A DNA stretch of 24,562 nucleotides from SMXQ01 sp033720855 (GTDB lineage Bacteria > Pseudomonadota > Alphaproteobacteria > SMXQ01): the NCBI GenBank assembly GCA_033720855.1, contig JAWWBR010000042.1, positions 1 through 24,562 of the forward strand, given 5' to 3'. Every line of letters begins with the position of its first letter. Positions within the stretch are counted from its first letter, which is position 1. The notes beneath the pieces were generated by a model. The model was given only the letters and a program-made list of their open reading frames with translations, did no database searches and was not told the origin of the DNA. Positions 22,904 to 24,562 of this stretch are shown here, in pieces. A program made the position numbers and the translations under genes.

Positions 22904-23596
22904 ATGTGTGGACGTTATGCGATCACGTCACCGCTGGAAGCAATTATCAAAGCGTTCGATGTAAAAAGCGCGCTTTCGAATTTGCAGCCACGCTACAACG
23001 CGGCGCCGAGCCAGGACTTGCCTGTAATACGAGCCGGAAAAGAAGGGCGTGATCTCGGCCTCATGCGCTGGGGGTTGGTGCCTTCTTGGTCCAAGGGACC
23101 GGATTCGCGTTATTCTATGATCAATGCACGGGCTGAAACCGTGGCAAGCCGGCCGGCATATCGGGGGCCATTCAAGAACCGGCGCTGTCTCATTCCGGCT
23201 GACGGTTTCTTCGAATGGAAGCAAACTGGGAATGGAAAGCAGCCCTTTTACATCACTCTCAAATCTGGGGAGCCATTTGTCTTTGCCGGGCTGTGGGATC
23301 ACTGGATATCGCCAGAAGGTGAGGACCTCACCTCCTTCACGATCATCGTGACCGATGCCAATGACACCGTGTCACCGATCCACGACCGCATGCCGGTCAT
23401 TCTGCCGGAAAACGACCACGAGGCCTGGTTGGGCGAGGATCGATCACCTTCGAGAACACGGCTCGCTATCATGCTCCGGCCTTACCCTGCGGAGCTGATG
23501 CGCGCACACCCCGTGAGCCGTGATGTGAATAGCCCGGCCAACGATTTCCCCGCCCTTCTGGATCAGGTGGTGGATCAACGGGCTGGCCTTCACTGA
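22904..23596 (+). CDS. SRAP-domain protein (YedK/HMCES family)
   Basis: SOS-response-associated peptidase family protein, 230 residues, which forms a thiazolidine crosslink with abasic sites in single-stranded DNA and protects them. The catalytic Cys2 follows the start Met directly (MCGRYAIT), which fixes the start. The other active-site residues are visible: Asn74 in SMINARAETV, Glu104 in PADGFFEWK, and His160 in SPIHDRMPVIL. RYNAAPSQDLPVIR (30-43) is the conserved DNA-binding strand. A GGAGG lies eight bases before the ATG. It lies 31 bp after the hydrolase gene and 27 bp before a small open frame, all in the same direction, so a short operon is likely. Confidence 0.93.
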   Translation: MCGRYAITSPLEAIIKAFDVKSALSNLQPRYNAAPSQDLPVIRAGKEGRDLGLMRWGLVPSWSKGPDSRYSMINARAETVASRPAYRGPFKNRRCLIPADGFFEWKQTGNGKQPFYITLKSGEPFVFAGLWDHWISPEGEDLTSFTIIVTDANDTVSPIHDRMPVILPENDHEAWLGEDRSPSRTRLAIMLRPYPAELMRAHPVSRDVNSPANDFPALLDQVVDQRAGLH

Positions 23597-23623
23597 AACC
23601 TGGCCCCTCCAAAGGAGCAGCAA

Positions 23624-23815
23624 ATGTGCAACGTGCCCTCTAAGAGAGACGAAGCCGACGGCACTGATCGAGATTCTGCAATCGAAATTGACGTCGAGGC
23701 CGCGCTTCTTGAGTTAGCCCGGTTATTGGCCCGCCAATCAGCACGTGAGCAAATTTGGTTGGGAGAATCCGTAAACGCTGTTCCTTCCACCAGAAACAGC
23801 CCGATCCTGCGATAA
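23624..23815 (+). CDS. Small hypothetical protein (63 aa)
   Basis: I do not recognise the protein with confidence. An AAAGGAG ribosome site lies seven bases before the ATG, and the gene starts 27 bp after the SRAP stop, so translation is likely. Residues about 22-45 form an amphipathic helix (IDVEAALLELARLLARQSAREQI) with a charged N-terminal leader rich in Asp and Arg. No signal peptide or membrane segment is present. An association with the SRAP DNA-repair protein is only positional. Confidence 0.6.
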   Translation: MCNVPSKRDEADGTDRDSAIEIDVEAALLELARLLARQSAREQIWLGESVNAVPSTRNSPILR

Positions 23816-23825
23816 ATAATAGTTT

Positions 23826-23839
23826 AACCAAATTTGGTT
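23826..23839. promoter_or_regulatory. Perfect 14-bp palindrome AACCAAATTTGGTT
   Basis: The palindrome lies 48 bp before the YIDPGT-type gene start. Eleven of its bases (CAAATTTGGTT) also occur at 23750-23760. It could be an operator for the downstream genes; no direct evidence for a bound factor. Confidence 0.35.
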
Positions 23840-23886
23840 TATTCCTTTGCCACCTTGTGAGAGGATTTTCACGAGAGGTGTAACTA

Positions 23887-24141
23887 ATGATCCGTCTCTT
23901 AATCTCTACGGCGGCAGTGCTGTTGCTGCTCAACAGGCCCGCTTACGCGTATATCGACCCCGGCACCGCGAGCATCGTGCTGCAGGCCGTTGTTGGCGCG
24001 ATAGCGGCTGCAGGGCTGTTTTTCCGATCACACGTGGCTCGGTTCTTTGGGCTGTTCAGGCGCCCCGCCAAGAGCGATCCCGTGTCTACCCCCCTGGACG
24101 GTGGCGAAAAGTTGAAACACAAACCCACAGATGTCGATTGA
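23887..24141 (+). CDS. Small YIDPGT-type membrane protein (84 aa)
   Basis: Short exported or membrane protein. An N-terminal signal-like helix (MIRLLISTAAVLLLLNRPAYA) ends at an AYA cleavage site, followed immediately by YIDPGTASIVLQ. This motif is seen in small proteins of many proteobacteria, usually with Gly-Ser after the Thr. A second hydrophobic segment (VVGAIAAAGLFF) and a basic, cytoplasm-type tail (RSHVARFFGLFRRPAK) follow. The function is unknown; homologues are often near surface-polymer or methyltransferase genes. GAGAGGTG lies about eight bases before the ATG. Its stop overlaps the next gene by 11 bp, implying translational coupling. Confidence 0.75.
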   Translation: MIRLLISTAAVLLLLNRPAYAYIDPGTASIVLQAVVGAIAAAGLFFRSHVARFFGLFRRPAKSDPVSTPLDGGEKLKHKPTDVD

Positions 24142-24562
24142 CCCGGCATCTTTCCGGGACCCCGCTGGACAGGTCCATCAGGCCAATGGACGGATTTACC
24201 GAACAGTTCGGCCCCTCGCCCAAGACGATTACCGTTTCGTCCGGGACAGCGAGGCGCTCCTACCGCTGATTGAACGCGGCGCGGTTATCGCAAACGAAGA
24301 GGTGGACGGCGCCGTGCTTGGCGAGGACGCGGCAGAGGGCGATATCGTTCTCGAACACCCCAAGATCCCCTTCTGGTCCTACCCCTATGAATGGCCGTTT
24401 GGGGCACTGAAAGCGGCGGCCCTCGCACACCTAAACATTCAAATCGAACTCTTGGACCAGGGCATCGCGCTGTCGGACGCCTCGGCCTACAACATCCAAT
24501 TCATTGGCCCTCGACCCATTTTTATCGACACCCTGTCCTTTCGCCGCTACCGCGAAAACGAA
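24131..24562 (+). CDS. Class I SAM-dependent methyltransferase, N-terminal part (runs off the window)
   Basis: Open frame of 144 codons with no stop, cut by the right edge. It starts at ATG 24131 inside the previous gene and reads MSIDPASFRDPAGQVHQANG. The segments EHPKIPFWSYPYEWPFGALKAAALAHL and LSDASAYNIQFIGPRPIFIDTLSF match the N-terminal region I recall from a family annotated as class I SAM-dependent methyltransferases, which has a kinase-like lead domain before the methyltransferase fold. The SAM-binding motif itself would lie beyond the window, so the activity cannot be confirmed here. Overlap with the YIDPGT gene suggests the two products work together, perhaps at the membrane or in cell-surface modification. 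Confidence 0.7.
   Translation, partial: MSIDPASFRDPAGQVHQANGRIYRTVRPLAQDDYRFVRDSEALLPLIERGAVIANEEVDGAVLGEDAAEGDIVLEHPKIPFWSYPYEWPFGALKAAALAHLNIQIELLDQGIALSDASAYNIQFIGPRPIFIDTLSFRRYRENE

Noticed and set aside
1..24562. CRISPR array or rRNA genes
   Set aside because: No regularly spaced direct repeats and no rRNA-like sequence were seen on reading the window.

Overview
The window looks like a chromosomal segment from a moderately GC-rich alphaproteobacterium. That placement is an inference from gene families: a TTT-type (tripartite tricarboxylate transporter) catabolic cluster, an ADP-forming acyl-CoA synthetase, a YIDPGT-type small membrane protein next to a SAM methyltransferase, and the tRNA and codon style. 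No rRNA or species marker is present. All genes appear bacterial and nearly all are intact; only the right-hand methyltransferase is cut by the window edge.

Region 1 (17-15844) is a catabolic and transport cluster for an unidentified organic acid. It holds an aspartate-dehydrogenase-like enzyme (leftward) and a translationally coupled acyl-CoA dehydrogenase / NDP-forming acyl-CoA synthetase pair. Next come a D-2-hydroxyacid dehydrogenase (leftward) and a divergent IclR-type regulator. A rightward run then carries a TctC-type periplasmic binding protein, an isocitrate lyase/PEP mutase superfamily enzyme, a metal-dependent amidohydrolase, a fused TctA-TctB permease and an MFS transporter. It ends with an MmgE/PrpD protein (leftward) divergent from a second isocitrate lyase/PEP mutase superfamily lyase. 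Two near-identical 15-bp inverted repeats (TGAAA-N5-TTTCA) lie upstream of the iclR gene and inside the promoter spacer of the binding-protein gene. Two degenerate copies lie upstream of the acyl-CoA dehydrogenase. This gives a testable IclR regulon. A different operator-like array (TGAGACAC / GTGTCTCA) lies between the PrpD and lyase genes. The working model is uptake by TctC/TctAB, hydrolysis, hydration and C-C cleavage by the amidohydrolase, PrpD and lyases, then CoA activation and oxidation of an acid product.

Region 2 (15845-20751) is looser. It has a small acidic protein, a second MFS transporter bracketed by 14-bp identical repeats, an unrecognised 180-residue protein, a stand-alone MetE-C-type methyltransferase, and an XRE/S24 repressor-like regulator. 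A family of imperfect palindromes (core near CCGCTTT...AAACGGACRT) is scattered through the gaps here, with one more copy near 1.08 kb.

Region 3 (20752-24562) starts with a tRNA-Leu(UAA) gene (leftward) and a tyrosine recombinase pointing at its 5' end. After these come a dienelactone-hydrolase-family protein, a SRAP (YedK/HMCES) protein, a 63-residue protein, a YIDPGT-type membrane protein, and the first 144 codons of a methyltransferase that overlaps it by 11 bp.

I saw no CRISPR array, rRNA or IS element, and no obvious defence system.
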